Origin: RGIG5952 sp045627605
GTDB taxonomy: Bacteria; Verrucomicrobiota; Kiritimatiellia; RFP12; JAAYLN01
Direction: 5' to 3'
Length of the DNA: 23,014 bases
Assembly (NCBI GenBank): GCA_045627605.1
Contig: JAZQOA010000076.1
Coordinates: 1 to 23,014 of the forward strand
Within the stretch, counting starts at the first letter, position 1; each line of letters starts with the position of its first letter. Shown here one piece after another: positions 22,881-23,014 of this stretch. The notes under the pieces were generated by a model, which saw only the letters and a program-made list of their open reading frames with translations, ran no database searches and had not been told where the DNA came from. The position numbers and the translations under genes are program-made.

Positions 22881-23014
22881 TTATTCCCCGTGCCCGGAAT
22901 CGCCGTTTTGCCGCTTCTGCGGCAAAACCATGTGTTTTTCAAGGTAGTTTCCGATCAGGTCCTTCAACATGGCCTCTTCCGGGGGGGCGAGGTTCTCGTC
23001 CTTTCCCGAAAGGT
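22881..23014 (-). CDS. Unidentified protein, C-terminal 43 residues only
   Basis: An open frame enters from the right edge and ends with TAA at 22883-22881. The visible residues include ENLAPPEEAMLKDLIGNYLE and a basic, polar tail (QKRQNGDSGHGE). The stretch EEAMLKDLIGNYLEKH would form a charged amphipathic helix. This is too short to assign. The stop lies 3 bp before the 116-residue gene's ATG. A perfect 10-bp hairpin (22905-22928) is embedded in its coding end. Confidence 0.5.
   Translation of the reverse strand, partial: LSGKDENLAPPEEAMLKDLIGNYLEKHMVLPQKRQNGDSGHGE
22905..22928. repeat. Perfect 10-bp inverted repeat with 4-nt loop inside coding sequence
   Basis: GTTTTGCCGC, TTCT, GCGGCAAAAC on the plus strand. 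The stem is perfect, and the same hairpin forms in RNA of either strand. It lies 22 bp before the stop of the partial minus-strand gene and 28 bp before the next ATG. There is no T-run after it, so it is not a normal terminator; an RNA-stability or coupling element between the two genes is possible. Confidence 0.6.

Overview
The window reads as a GC-rich chromosomal segment of a Gram-negative bacterium. An LptA/LptB/LptC set implies an LPS-type outer membrane. Three things suggest the PVC superphylum, most likely Kiritimatiellota or Lentisphaerota: a very divergent FtsZ, a huge exported beta-helix/PKD protein, and sugar genes of the Gfo/Idh/MocA, xylose-isomerase-like and GHL10 families. This placement is an inference from gene content; no rRNA or other taxonomic marker is present.

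Layout. (1) 1-3469, plus strand: the 3' end of hisA, then a tight three-gene carbohydrate set (TIM-barrel sugar isomerase/epimerase, Gfo/Idh/MocA dehydrogenase, NAD-dependent epimerase). Two of its leaders contain degenerate 7-nt pyrimidine-rich tandem repeats just before the ribosome binding site. (2) 3511-12101, minus strand: a 1469-residue exported protein of three beta-helix modules and two PKD domains, a cytosolic GH65 glycoside phosphorylase and an exported GHL10-type glycosidase. (3) 12098-12899, minus strand: a small nucleotidyltransferase overlapping a 75-residue partner ORF, possibly a toxin-antitoxin-like pair. (4) 12988-22399, minus strand: about 9.4 kb of closely packed or overlapping genes, lptC-lptA-lptB-hpf-hprK-ptsH-ptsI-ftsQ-ftsA-ftsZ-dus. 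(5) 22527-23014, minus strand: a 116-residue orphan and the 3' end of an unidentified gene.

How they work together. Region 4 puts LPS transport, ribosome hibernation, a regulatory phosphotransfer chain (HPr kinase, HPr, Enzyme I, with no Enzyme II in view) and the divisome core into one apparent transcription unit. The start resembles the proteobacterial lptCAB-rpoN-hpf-pts cluster without rpoN; the end is the ftsQAZ core of the division cluster. The most interesting single item is the FtsZ. It keeps the overall fold and a textbook FtsA-binding tail, but it has lost the T7-loop acidic residues needed for GTP hydrolysis and has a changed tubulin signature motif.

All large plus-strand open frames opposite regions 2-4 look like antisense shadows of GC-rich genes. 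No rRNA, tRNA, insertion sequence or CRISPR array was seen.
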